Shown: positions 19,965-20,257 of the stretch, piece after piece
Layout: every line of letters begins with the position of its first letter
Numbering within the stretch: position 1 is the stretch's first letter
Source of the DNA: Purshia tridentata
Taxonomy: Eukaryota; Streptophyta; Magnoliopsida; Rosales; Rosaceae
Length of the DNA: 20,257 nucleotides
Assembly (NCBI GenBank): GCA_003254885.1
Contig: QANT01006532.1
Span: forward strand, 1-20,257
Direction: 5' to 3'
Translations under genes and position numbers: made by a program
The notes under the pieces: model-generated
What the model saw: only the letters and a program-made list of their open reading frames with translations
Databases searched by the model: none
What the model was told of the DNA's origin: nothing

Positions 19965-20229
19965 AGGGCCTGTTTGGTATTATTTCTTAGAAGCACTTTT
20001 ATTTAATAGTGCTTTTACTAGAAATAGTTCTATAAAAAAGCACATACAAATTTTTATAAAAATTTTAAGCGATTCATCCAGTTCTGTCAGATGTTTCTTA
20101 AAAAATTTATTAAAAGTGTTTTTATAACTTAAAAACACTTATATATATTTTTATCAAACACTATTAAAATTATTTTTACCAATTTAAAAACACTTGTAAC
20201 AATTTTAAAACCACTGTCAAATAAGGTTG
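19965..20229 (-). mobile_element. MITE-like non-coding element, copy 2 (inverted)
   Basis: This element of about 265 bp begins GGGCCTGTTTGGTATTATTT and ends with GTCAAATAAGGTTGTG. Its reverse complement aligns with copy 1 at the start of the window over nearly the full length, with many substitutions and one indel of about 30 bp. The ends (CCTGTTTGG and, inverted, CCTTATTTGAC) form imperfect terminal inverted repeats. No coding capacity is present. A GGCCTGTTTGG end is typical of small plant DNA-transposon derivatives. Confidence 0.6.
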
Positions 20230-20257
20230 TGCAACTTCTCGGTCAAAAAAAAAAAAC

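Noticed and set aside
19961..20226. AATAAGG repeated at both edges of the right-hand MITE-like element, as a target-site duplication
   Set aside because: Comparison with copy 1 shows that the right-hand AATAAGG lies inside the element (aligned to the CAAGT end of copy 1), so the match is probably coincidental.

Overview
The window is nuclear DNA from a flowering plant, almost certainly a eudicot. It has AT-rich intergenic DNA, multi-exon genes with GT-AG introns and T-rich acceptors, CT/GA microsatellites in gene leaders, a eukaryotic tRNA with a short T-run terminator, and MITE-like repeats. The proteins (PP2A catalytic subunit, phytoene synthase, polyamine/amino-acid transporters) are typical plant families. 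I cannot name the species; a rosid such as a Rosaceae member would fit, but that is a guess.

Layout, left to right. (1) A MITE-like element lies at about 31-312. (2) A complete 11-exon PP2A catalytic subunit gene (+, 789-4557) is of the plant PP2A-3/PP2A-4 type. (3) Convergent with it is a complete 6-exon phytoene synthase gene (-, 7333-5424), divergent from standard leaf PSY and possibly of the PSY3 root/strigolactone clade. (4) A 3-exon gene (-, 11079-8912) encodes a plastid-type protein with a PLAT/LH2-like domain and about four C-terminal membrane helices. (5) A tRNA-Gly(UCC) gene (+, 11231-11302) sits just upstream of it. (6) An AT-rich spacer carries a tandem duplication. (7) A cluster of three single-exon PUT/LAT-type APC transporters follows: PUT-A (+, 12779-14185), PUT-B (-, 16682-15264) and PUT-C (+, 18180-19628). 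An inverted pseudogene fragment of a fourth, PUT-A-like copy lies at 14535-14693. (8) A second MITE-like copy, inverted relative to the first, ends the window.

Functionally these are mostly independent housekeeping and metabolic genes: cytosolic/nuclear protein dephosphorylation, the first committed step of carotenoid synthesis in plastids, and polyamine-type transport. The noteworthy part is the transporter cluster. PUT-A and PUT-B keep the family motifs. PUT-C has lost several acidic residues that both neighbours keep, has a rewritten TLAGEV motif with a one-residue insertion, and may have an unannotated 3' intron spanning its stop codon. I see no operon-like or defence system, and no wholly new biological system.
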